Part shown: one piece after another, positions 16,997 through 23,783 of the stretch | How the letters are laid out: every line of letters starts with the position of its first letter | Position numbering within the stretch: position 1 is the first letter of the stretch | Source: RGIG1959 sp045651865 | Lineage (GTDB): Bacteria > Bacillota > Clostridia > Oscillospirales > Acutalibacteraceae | NCBI GenBank assembly: GCA_045651865.1 | Contig: JAZRTC010000019.1 | Span: 1 to 48,288, forward strand | DNA length: 48,288 nt | Reading direction: 5' to 3' | Program-made: the position numbers and the translations under genes | The notes under the pieces: generated by a model | What the model saw: the letters and a program-made list of their open reading frames with translations, nothing else | The model's database searches: none | What the model was told of the DNA's origin: nothing

Positions 16997-17034
16997 AATA
17001 CCCCGTATGAATTTTTTTATTCATACGGGGTATT
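16997..17034 (+). terminator. Rho-independent terminator after thiI
   Basis: 16-bp perfect inverted repeat AATACCCCGTATGAAT and its complement, loop of six T, followed by CTTTTAT. It closes the desulfurase-sortase-thiI operon. Confidence 0.92.
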
Positions 17035-17065
17035 CTTTTATGTGAAAGGAAAAGGAGGCGTTTTA

Positions 17066-17431
17066 ATGGACTGGATGATGCTGGTCAAAGCCTTTGCTGT
17101 GGGCGGCGCGATTTGTGTGATCGGACAACTTCTGATTGTGTATACCAACCTGACACCGGCACGGATTCTGGTGTCGTTTGTGGTATTGGGTGTAGCGCTG
17201 ACGGCAATCGGCGTGTATGAACCGCTTGTCGATTTTGCGGGTGCAGGGGCAACCGTGCCGCTGACAGGCTTTGGATATTCCCTTGCCAAGGGTGTGGAGA
17301 GCGCTGTGGATGTACACGGCTTTTCGGGTGCGCTGACGGGCGGGTTAACCGCCACCGCAGGCGGTATCGCGGCGGCGATCTTTTTCGGACTGCTGTGCGG
17401 CATCCTTGCCCCGCAAAAACAAAAAACCTGA
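17066..17431 (+). CDS. spoVAE: Stage V sporulation protein AE (SpoVA channel subunit)
   Basis: 121-residue membrane protein. The run 'NLTPARILVSFVVLG', then 'YEPLVDFAGAGATVPLTGFG' (about 52-71) and 'LTATAGGIAAAIFFG' near the end, is characteristic of SpoVAE/SpoVAEB. SpoVA proteins form the inner-membrane channel that takes dipicolinic acid into the forespore and releases it during germination. The ATG at 17066 follows AAGGAGG; a GTG at 17042 lacks a ribosome binding site. It stands alone: spoVAC and spoVAD, which normally precede it, are absent here. No convincing forespore (sigma-G) promoter was seen, though the upstream 60 bases are crowded by the thiI terminator. Confidence 0.92.
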   Translation: MDWMMLVKAFAVGGAICVIGQLLIVYTNLTPARILVSFVVLGVALTAIGVYEPLVDFAGAGATVPLTGFGYSLAKGVESAVDVHGFSGALTGGLTATAGGIAAAIFFGLLCGILAPQKQKT

Positions 17432-17432
17432 C

Positions 17433-17461
17433 TTTACAACCGTCAAAAACTGTGCTATACT
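17433..17461 (+). promoter_or_regulatory. Promoter of icd, extended -10 type
   Basis: TTTACA (17433-17438), 17 bases, TATACT (17456-17461), with TG one base before the -10 (TGCTATACT). It begins immediately after the spoVAE stop. The same TTTACA, 17 bases, TGCTATACT layout appears at 35286-35314. Confidence 0.8.
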
Positions 17462-17497
17462 ATCTCTGACTTTGTATAAAGGCAGGGATATGTAATT

Positions 17498-18700
17498 ATG
17501 GCAAAAATTCAGATGACAACGCCGCTGGTCGAGATGGACGGCGACGAAATGACACGCATCCTGTGGCAGGCAATCAAGGACAAGCTGATCCTTCCGTTTG
17601 TCGACCTCAAGAGCGAATACTATGACCTCGGTCTGCCCTACCGTGACGAGACCAACGATCAGGTCACGGTGGATGCCGCCAACGCGATCAAAAAATACGG
17701 CGTCGGCGTCAAATGCGCAACCATTACCCCCAACGCTCAGCGCGTGGAGGAATACAAGCTCAAGGAAATGTGGAAGAGCCCCAACGGCACCATCCGCGCC
17801 ATGCTCGACGGTACTGTGTTCCGCGCACCTGTGCTGGTGAAGGGCATCTCCCCCACGGTTTCTACCTGGAAAAAGCCGATCACGCTCGCGCGTCACGCGT
17901 ACGGTGATATCTACAAGAACACCGAGCTTCGCGCCGAGGCGGGCAGCAAGGCTGAGATCGTTGTCACTGCCGCGGACGGTACCGAGACCCGCGCACTGAT
18001 TCACGATTTCGGCAAGGGCGCAGGCATCGTGCAGGGTGTGCACAACACCGACGCGTCGATTTCCAGCTTCGCGCACGCGTGCTTCCAGTTTGCACTGGAC
18101 ACCAAGCAGGATCTGTGGTTCTCGACGAAGGACACGATTTCGAAGACCTATGATCACCGCTTTAAGGATATCTTTGCGGAGATCTACGCGTCCGATTACA
18201 AAGAGAAGTTTGAAGAAGCGGGTATCGAGTTCTTCTACACCCTGATTGACGACGCTGTGGCGCGCGTGGTGCGCTCTGAGGGCGGTTTCATCTGGGCTTG
18301 CAAGAACTACGACGGCGATGTGATGAGCGATATGGTCGCGACCGCTTTCGGCTCGCTGGCGATGATGACGAGCGTGCTTGTCTCTCCCGACGGCAACTAT
18401 GAGTACGAAGCGGCGCACGGCACCGTGACCCGTCACTATTACCGCCACCTGGAGGGCGGCGAAACCTCGACGAACTCCGTTGCTACCATCTTTGCGTGGA
18501 CGGGCGCACTGCGTAAGCGCGGTGAGCTCGATAACCTGCCCGAGCTGATGGCATTTGCGGACAAGCTCGAGAAGGCCACCATCGACACCATCGAAGGCGG
18601 CACGATGACGAAAGATCTCGTTGGTCTGTCGACGCTCGAAAACAAGACAGCTGTCAACAGCATGGAATTCCTTGACGCGATTGCCGCGCGACTGGCATAA
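17498..18700 (+). CDS. icd: NADP-dependent isocitrate dehydrogenase (eukaryote-like IDP subfamily)
   Basis: 400-residue cytoplasmic enzyme converting isocitrate and NADP+ to 2-oxoglutarate, CO2 and NADPH. Family signatures are 'VEMDGDEMTRI' (11-21), 'TITPNAQRVEEY' (75-86), 'WKSPNGTIRAMLDGTVFR' (91-108; substrate-binding Ser and Arg) and 'YDGDVMSDMVATAFGSL' (269-285; metal-binding Asp residues), then 'AAHGTVTRHY' (near 307-316), where the basic residues after HGT fit NADP rather than NAD use. The short, eukaryote-like form differs from the E. coli Icd type. It has its own promoter and terminator. The ribosome binding site is weak (GGCAGGGA). It supplies 2-oxoglutarate for glutamate synthesis; no other citrate-cycle genes are nearby. 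Confidence 0.94.
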   Translation: MAKIQMTTPLVEMDGDEMTRILWQAIKDKLILPFVDLKSEYYDLGLPYRDETNDQVTVDAANAIKKYGVGVKCATITPNAQRVEEYKLKEMWKSPNGTIRAMLDGTVFRAPVLVKGISPTVSTWKKPITLARHAYGDIYKNTELRAEAGSKAEIVVTAADGTETRALIHDFGKGAGIVQGVHNTDASISSFAHACFQFALDTKQDLWFSTKDTISKTYDHRFKDIFAEIYASDYKEKFEEAGIEFFYTLIDDAVARVVRSEGGFIWACKNYDGDVMSDMVATAFGSLAMMTSVLVSPDGNYEYEAAHGTVTRHYYRHLEGGETSTNSVATIFAWTGALRKRGELDNLPELMAFADKLEKATIDTIEGGTMTKDLVGLSTLENKTAVNSMEFLDAIAARLA

Positions 18701-18717
18701 GTTTATAAAAAATTCGA

Positions 18718-18746
18718 CCCCGCGAAACCACAATGGTTTCGCGGGG
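18718..18746 (+). terminator. Rho-independent terminator after icd
   Basis: 13-bp perfect stem CCCCGCGAAACCA / TGGTTTCGCGGGG, loop CAA, then GCGGTTTTGTTTT. Confidence 0.9.
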
Positions 18747-18807
18747 GCGGTTTTGTTTTGGTCGATGAAGTTTTTGTATTGCGAAGGTCAAGACTCGCGC
18801 GTCTTAA

Positions 18808-19176
18808 TTATCTTTTTATAAAATACGGCCCACATGTACTTTCGTGCGTTTTGATGTATGTCCAACAAAAATCTTTGTCAACAACATACACCTCCATACA
18901 GGCATCCAGTGATTTCGCCGTATATCGTTCCCATGTCAATTCGCGGGTAACATCATGTTCGTCCCACTCGATATAAAGGGCATCGCACTTATTCATGCTG
19001 TCGTACGCTTTTCTTGCTTCATCCCCGACAAGATAGTCCCGCTCGTCCAACAATTCCCAAGAAAACACATGCCAGATATAGTTGCCTGTTGATTGGACAT
19101 ACTTTTCTATATCCCGTTTTGAAACCGTTGAAGCAAATACCTCAAGCCATTTTGTGTAAAACTCTTTCTTCGTCAT
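18808..19176 (-). CDS. Small cytoplasmic protein, DUF4275-like
   Basis: 122 residues, no signal peptide or membrane helix. 'GNYIWHVFSWELLD' (about 31-44) and 'GDEARKAYDSM' (about 51-61) resemble DUF4275, a family of unknown function; I am moderately sure of the match. The gene is AT-richer than its neighbours (for example 22 of 60 bases are G or C in 18841-18900), and its ribosome binding site is poor (GGGCGGTG). This suggests recent acquisition. It sits alone between the convergent icd terminator and the end of the opp operon, and no promoter was recognised. Confidence 0.65.
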   Translation of the reverse strand: MTKKEFYTKWLEVFASTVSKRDIEKYVQSTGNYIWHVFSWELLDERDYLVGDEARKAYDSMNKCDALYIEWDEHDVTRELTWERYTAKSLDACMEVYVVDKDFCWTYIKTHESTCGPYFIKR

Positions 19177-19247
19177 ATGTTTTCACCGCCCTATTTCAGT
19201 ATAACACATATGCAGCACAATGTGCAAGAATTGAAGATGTAATATGA

Positions 19248-19283
19248 AAAAGCGGTGTGTGCAAATTTGCACACACCGCTTTT
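19248..19283 (-). terminator. Terminator of the protease-opp operon
   Basis: A 36-base perfect palindrome, AAAAGCGGTGTGTGCAAA and its complement. On the minus strand it ends in a T run followed by CATATTAC. It begins 2 bases after the last gene of the operon. Confidence 0.92.
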
Positions 19284-19284
19284 A

Positions 19285-19533
19285 TCATTTCATCAGCCAG
19301 AAGGCAAAGGTGACGATCAAAAACGCGAGGGTCAGAAATCCGATGGTGACAAGCATCGGTTTGAACATCATGCGCACCGCGCTCCAATAGGTCTTCCAGA
19401 TATCCGAAAAACTCGATGAGGTGCCGCCGCGCATCCGCGAAGACAGACCGCCTTTGACACCCGACAGATCAGCAAAGCTTCTGCCGTCGTCGATATAACG
19501 GATCTTCTCTTTTTTCGCTTTCTTTTTACTCAT
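19285..19533 (-). CDS. Small basic membrane protein at the end of the opp operon
   Basis: 82 residues. The first 13 are lysine-rich ('MSKKKAKKEKIRY'), the middle is Gly/Ser-rich ('GGLSSRMRGGTSSS'), and a single hydrophobic helix (about 58-80) ends in 'FAFWLMK'. By charge, the amino terminus should be cytoplasmic. No family was recognised. It starts 6 bases after oppF and is followed directly by the operon terminator, so it is cotranscribed with the transporter. A role in assembly or regulation of the importer is possible but not shown. The ATG at 19533 overlaps the end of the oppF region and has only a modest GGTGAT site. Confidence 0.7.
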   Translation of the reverse strand: MSKKKAKKEKIRYIDDGRSFADLSGVKGGLSSRMRGGTSSSFSDIWKTYWSAVRMMFKPMLVTIGFLTLAFLIVTFAFWLMK

Positions 19534-19539
19534 AGCACA

Positions 19540-20520
19540 TCACCCAAGCAGATGGCACGCCGCACAGTGACCGCCGCCGAAATCCTTATAGGTCGGCGTG
19601 ACCTCTTTGCAGATGTCCTTTGCGTGCGGGCAACGGGTATGGAAGCGGCAACCCTTCGGCGGGTTGGCAGGCGACGGGATATCGCCCTTTAAGATGATAC
19701 GGTTCATCTTGACATTGGGATCGGGATGCGGGATCGCCGAGAACAACGCCTGCGTATACGGGTGCAGAGGATTGGAGAAGATGTCCTCCTTCGTGCCGTA
19801 TTCCATCATCGAACCGAGGTACATCACGCCGATCTTGTCGGAGATGAACTTGACGACCGACAGATCGTGCGAGATGAACAGGTAGGTCAGGTTCATATCC
19901 TGCTGCAGCTTTTTGAGCAGGTTGATGATCTGCGCCTGAATGGACACATCCAGCGCCGACACGGGTTCGTCGCAGATCACCAGCTTCGGATTGACCGACA
20001 ACGCGCGCGCAATGCAGATACGCTGACGCTGACCGCCCGAAAATTCGTGCGGATAGCGCTCATAGTAATAATCGCGCAGGCCACATTTATCCATCAGATC
20101 CAGCACATAATCCTTGATCTCCGACTTCGGCACGATGTTGTGCACCGCGACCGGCTCGGAGAGGATACCGCCGACCGTGCTTCGCGGCGGCAGAGACGAA
20201 TACGGATCCTGGAAGATGATCTGCATCTTTTTGCGGATCTCGCGCATCTGTGCCGAGGAATAATTGGTGATATCGTTGCCCTCGAACAGGATGCGTCCGC
20301 CCGAAGAATTGTGCAGTTTCAGGATCGTTCTGCCGAGCGTCGTTTTACCGCAGCCCGACTCACCGACGATGCCGAGTGTCTCGCCTTCGTTAAGCGTGAA
20401 CGACACATCATCCACCGCGACAAGCTCCTGCGTGACCTTGCCGGTCATCGTCTTTTTCAACGGGAAGCATTTGCGCAGATGCTCGACCTCGAGCAACGGT
20501 TGCTTTTGTTGTTCGCTCAT
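19540..20520 (-). CDS. oppF: Oligopeptide ABC transporter ATP-binding protein OppF
   Basis: 326 residues. Walker A 'GESGCGKTT', signature 'FSGGQRQR', Walker B 'LVICDEP' and the switch histidine in 'LFISHDLSVV' are all present. The carboxy-terminal oligopeptide/dipeptide extension has spaced cysteines ('CRFHTRCPHAKDIC'), a pattern linked to a Fe-S cluster in some DppD/OppF proteins. It hydrolyses ATP as a heterodimer with OppD on the inner face of the membrane. I chose ATG 20520, which shares one base with the oppD stop and has GAGGAGGCG 9 bases upstream; a GTG at 20523 is less likely. It is followed after 6 bases by the small membrane protein. Confidence 0.94.
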   Translation of the reverse strand: MSEQQKQPLLEVEHLRKCFPLKKTMTGKVTQELVAVDDVSFTLNEGETLGIVGESGCGKTTLGRTILKLHNSSGGRILFEGNDITNYSSAQMREIRKKMQIIFQDPYSSLPPRSTVGGILSEPVAVHNIVPKSEIKDYVLDLMDKCGLRDYYYERYPHEFSGGQRQRICIARALSVNPKLVICDEPVSALDVSIQAQIINLLKKLQQDMNLTYLFISHDLSVVKFISDKIGVMYLGSMMEYGTKEDIFSNPLHPYTQALFSAIPHPDPNVKMNRIILKGDIPSPANPPKGCRFHTRCPHAKDICKEVTPTYKDFGGGHCAACHLLG

Positions 20521-21659
20521 CACGCATTCGCCTCCTCTTCATACAGGTGGCACGCCACAAAATGCGTGGGGCTGACCTGAATCATACCGGGGTATTCACC
20601 ACTGCACTTCTTGACACACTGCGCACAGCGTTCTTTGAAGTAGCAGTGATCGGGCATATTGATGGGGTTGGGAACATTGCCCGGAATATTGAACAGCGTG
20701 TCGCTGTCGGATTGCAGGGTGGGTTTCGACTTCTGCAGACCGATGGTGTAGGGGTGCATCGGGTTGTGGAAAATCTCCTGCACCGTGCCCTTTTCGATCA
20801 CGCGGCCTGCATACATCACGACGACATAATCCGCCATCTCAGCGATGATGCCGAGGTCGTGGGTGATGAGCATAATCGAACCGTCGATCTTTTCCTTCAG
20901 ATCGCGGAGCAGATCCAGAATCTGCGCCTGAATGGTCACATCCAGCGCCGTCGTAGGCTCATCGGCAATGATGAGACGCGGATCGCTGGCAAGCGCCATC
21001 GAGATCATCACGCGCTGACGCATACCACCCGACAGTTCGTGCGGGAATGCCGCGTACACGCGCTCGGGCATCGCGATGCCGACAAGGTTGAGCATCTCGA
21101 TCGACTTTGCCTTTGCTTCTTCCTTGGTTGCCTTCGGGTTGTGGATGAAGGTGACTTCATCGAGCTGTTGACCGATGGTGAACACGGGGTTGAGCGAGGT
21201 CATCGGCTCTTGGAAGATCATCGCGATCTGGTCGCCGCGAATCTTGAAGATATCGCGCATCGGCATTTTCGCGATGTCGTAGACTTTGGTCTCACCGTCG
21301 TGCTTTGCCTGAAAACGGATCTCGCCCGAGACGATCTGACCCGTGGGACCTTGGAGCAGACGCATCACCGACATACTGGTAACGGACTTGCCGCAACCCG
21401 ACTCGCCGACGACGCCGACGGTGGCATTTTTCGGAATATTGAACGACACGCCGTTGACCGCCTTGACGACACCCTGCTCCGTAAAGAAGTAGGAGTGCAG
21501 GTCATCGATCTCCAGAATGTTCGCGTCGTCGTGCATCGCGGTGAGATATTCCGACTCCTCCGCTTTGCGATTTTTGTAGGCTTCCAGGCGCTTCATCACC
21601 TTGGCATTTTCCTTGGCGATGGCGCGGATCTCCTTACCCGAAAGATAATTCTTTGCCAT
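20520..21659 (-). CDS. oppD: Oligopeptide ABC transporter ATP-binding protein OppD
   Basis: 379 residues, longer than usual OppD (about 330-350) because of a charged, helical amino-terminal extension of about 45 residues before the ABC domain. Walker A 'GESGCGKSV', Q-loop 'MIFQEPMTSLNPV', signature 'LSGGMRQR', Walker B 'LIIADEP' and switch 'LITHDLG' are intact. The carboxy-terminal extension has a cysteine cluster ('CYFKERCAQCVKKC'). It pairs with OppF. It overlaps oppF by one base and starts 3 bases after oppC, so the genes are translationally coupled. The ribosome binding site is weak (GAGGCGAT). Confidence 0.94.
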   Translation of the reverse strand: MAKNYLSGKEIRAIAKENAKVMKRLEAYKNRKAEESEYLTAMHDDANILEIDDLHSYFFTEQGVVKAVNGVSFNIPKNATVGVVGESGCGKSVTSMSVMRLLQGPTGQIVSGEIRFQAKHDGETKVYDIAKMPMRDIFKIRGDQIAMIFQEPMTSLNPVFTIGQQLDEVTFIHNPKATKEEAKAKSIEMLNLVGIAMPERVYAAFPHELSGGMRQRVMISMALASDPRLIIADEPTTALDVTIQAQILDLLRDLKEKIDGSIMLITHDLGIIAEMADYVVVMYAGRVIEKGTVQEIFHNPMHPYTIGLQKSKPTLQSDSDTLFNIPGNVPNPINMPDHCYFKERCAQCVKKCSGEYPGMIQVSPTHFVACHLYEEEANA

Positions 21660-21662
21660 ATC

Positions 21663-22709
21663 TTATCGCCTCGCTTTCGGGTCAAGTGCATCGCGCAGAC
21701 CGTCGCCGATAAAGTTGAAACCGAGGACGGCAATGACGATGCAGACACCTGCGGGCACCCACACATTGAGGTGGTTTTGCAGGATGTCCTGATTGGTGGA
21801 GATGATGTTGATCATCGTGCCCCACGCCGCATAGGGTGCTTTGACACCCAGGTTCAGGTAGGACAGCGTTGCCTCATAAAGGATCATGCTGCCCAGGCTG
21901 AGGCTCATCGACACGATAAGCTGGGGCATCACATTCGGGACAAGGTGCTTGAAGATCTTGCGCGAAGTGGAATAACCCATCGCCTCTGCGGCGACCATAT
22001 ACTCCTGCTCGCGGAGCGACAGGATCTGACCGCGCACCAGTCGCGCTGTACCCGGCCACGAGATGAAGGTCAGGTAAATCATCAACAGGTAGATGCGGTA
22101 CTTCGCATCGATGTTGGAGGCGTCAAGAATCGTGCTGATGATCAGCAGGATCGGAATACCGGGCAAGCAGATCAGCACATCACACAGACGCATGATGACA
22201 TTGTCGATCCAGCCGCCGAAATAACCCGCGATACCGCCCATCAACACACCGAGGATGGTGATGAGGAACACGGCGATAAAGCTGACGATCAGCGAGATGC
22301 GACCGCCGTACATCAGACGGACGAAGATATCATAGCCTTCGTTATCCGTGCCGAGAATGTGCTCAGCAGAAGGCGGTGCGAGGAAGTTGTCTTTCAGCGA
22401 TTTTTCGGTGGTCTGACGAAGCGTATACTCCACACCGTCCACCACATAGGTTGTTTCGGTGACGGAATATTCCGTCTTACCGCTTTCGTCCAGCTCGATC
22501 TCGCCCCACTCGGTATAGATCAGCGGGCCGACAAAGCTGAACAGGAACAGTCCGATCACCATAATCAAGCCGAGAATACTCAGCTTGGAGCGGAAGAAAC
22601 GGCGCACGACCATACGGGCGGGCGACATCAATCGCACATTTTTATCCAGCGGCAACTCGGTGTCGACCGTTTCATCGACAGCGGGTTCCATTGTTTTCTT
22701 CTCTTCCAT
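21663..22709 (-). CDS. oppC: Oligopeptide ABC transporter permease OppC
   Basis: 348 residues, inner-membrane subunit. Its cytoplasmic amino terminus (1 to about 35) is acidic; the first helix is about 37-58. A periplasm-side loop of about 75 residues then precedes 'HILGTDNEGYDIFVRLMYGGR', the OppC/DppC family signature. The coupling-helix region 'YMVAAEAMGYSTSRKIFKHLVPN' is clear. It forms the translocation pore with OppB. Start ATG 22709 follows AAAGGAGGAAACGG. It lies 17 bases after oppB. Confidence 0.94.
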   Translation of the reverse strand: MEEKKTMEPAVDETVDTELPLDKNVRLMSPARMVVRRFFRSKLSILGLIMVIGLFLFSFVGPLIYTEWGEIELDESGKTEYSVTETTYVVDGVEYTLRQTTEKSLKDNFLAPPSAEHILGTDNEGYDIFVRLMYGGRISLIVSFIAVFLITILGVLMGGIAGYFGGWIDNVIMRLCDVLICLPGIPILLIISTILDASNIDAKYRIYLLMIYLTFISWPGTARLVRGQILSLREQEYMVAAEAMGYSTSRKIFKHLVPNVMPQLIVSMSLSLGSMILYEATLSYLNLGVKAPYAAWGTMINIISTNQDILQNHLNVWVPAGVCIVIAVLGFNFIGDGLRDALDPKARR

Positions 22710-22726
22710 GGGTGCCGTTTCCTCCT

Positions 22727-23719
22727 TTACTCAAGTTTCACGCGGGGATCGACAAGACCGTACATCAGGTCAGCCAACAACACGCCCACAACGCTGAGAA
22801 GCGCGAGGAACATATTGTAGCCCATAATGAACGGGATGTCACCGCGGTTCATCGCGTCCAGCGCGATGTTACCGATACCGGGCAGGTCAAACACCTGCTC
22901 GGTGATGATGGCGCCCGAGAACAGCGACGGGAGCAGACCCGCAAGCGAAGTCACCAGCGGGATGAGGGTGTTGCGGAACGCGTGCTTGTTGATGACAACG
23001 CTTTCCTTGAGACCCTTTGCACGCGCGGTGCGGATGTAATCGGAGTTCATCACTTCGAGCATATTGGTTCTGGTCATACGCATTCTTGCGCCGATGCTGA
23101 GAATGACGATGGTCAGGATCGGGATGAACATATGACGGATGTAGTCGAGGAGCAACGACACACCCGTATAGGACGCGGTGGCGTCGACAAGTCCCGATGC
23201 GGGGAACCAGCCGAGCTTGAGTGCGAGCAGATCCTTAAGCATATTGCCAAAGAAGAAGGACGGCAACGAAATACCGATCATCACGAACACGGTGACGATG
23301 TAATCGCGGAAGCCGTACTGATGCGTCGCGGCGGTGATGCCCAAAGGAATGGCGATCATAAACTCGAAGATGGTCGCAATGAGCGCGACAGCAAACGACA
23401 CACCCATATGCTCAAAGATGACCTGTGCCACGGGGATGCCGTAGACAAAGCTGGTGCCGAGGTCGAGCGTAAACAGCGCGCCCAGCCAGCTGAAATAGCC
23501 TTTGAGGATGCCGAGGAAGCTGTTGTCCCCCAACCCGTACATCGTATACATCGCCTGCACGGTTTCCTCGCTGACGGTTGCACCGCCCTGGTTGATGGCG
23601 TTGATCTTATCCTGAATAAAATCAACGGGCATCAGGCGGATCAGAAAGTAGATGATCATGGACACGCCAAGCAGAATGAAGACGGACATGACCAATCGTT
23701 TGATAATATACTTGAACAT
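22727..23719 (-). CDS. oppB: Oligopeptide ABC transporter permease OppB
   Basis: 330 residues with six membrane segments. The start 'MFKYIIKRLVMSVFILLGV' is typical of OppB/DppB, and the loop 'YIRTARAKGLKESVVINKHAFRN' is the EAA coupling motif that contacts the ATPases. It ends 'LADLMYGLVDPRVKLE', also typical of the family. It forms the transmembrane channel with OppC. The gene follows oppA after 64 bases that hold a large hairpin. The start ATG 23719 has a weak site (AGGGTGAC), so it is expected to be translated less than oppA. Confidence 0.94.
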   Translation of the reverse strand: MFKYIIKRLVMSVFILLGVSMIIYFLIRLMPVDFIQDKINAINQGGATVSEETVQAMYTMYGLGDNSFLGILKGYFSWLGALFTLDLGTSFVYGIPVAQVIFEHMGVSFAVALIATIFEFMIAIPLGITAATHQYGFRDYIVTVFVMIGISLPSFFFGNMLKDLLALKLGWFPASGLVDATASYTGVSLLLDYIRHMFIPILTIVILSIGARMRMTRTNMLEVMNSDYIRTARAKGLKESVVINKHAFRNTLIPLVTSLAGLLPSLFSGAIITEQVFDLPGIGNIALDAMNRGDIPFIMGYNMFLALLSVVGVLLADLMYGLVDPRVKLE

Positions 23720-23739
23720 AGCGTCACCCTATCAAAGTG

Positions 23740-23773
23740 CCGAAAGTCCGCCGCACACGGCGGCAGACTTCGG
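23740..23773 (-). promoter_or_regulatory. Hairpin between oppA and oppB
   Basis: An imperfect inverted repeat (CCGAAAGTCCGCCG against CGGCGGCAGACTTCGG, loop about 4 bases) in the 64-base gap. There is no T run after it, so it is more likely to stabilise the oppA end of the message or lower expression of oppBCDF than to stop transcription. This is common between binding-protein and permease genes. Confidence 0.6.
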
Positions 23774-23783
23774 ACATATTGGA

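Noticed and set aside
18747..18807. Small RNA or riboswitch near the icd terminator
   Set aside because: Only about 60 bases without a recognisable aptamer, promoter or second terminator.
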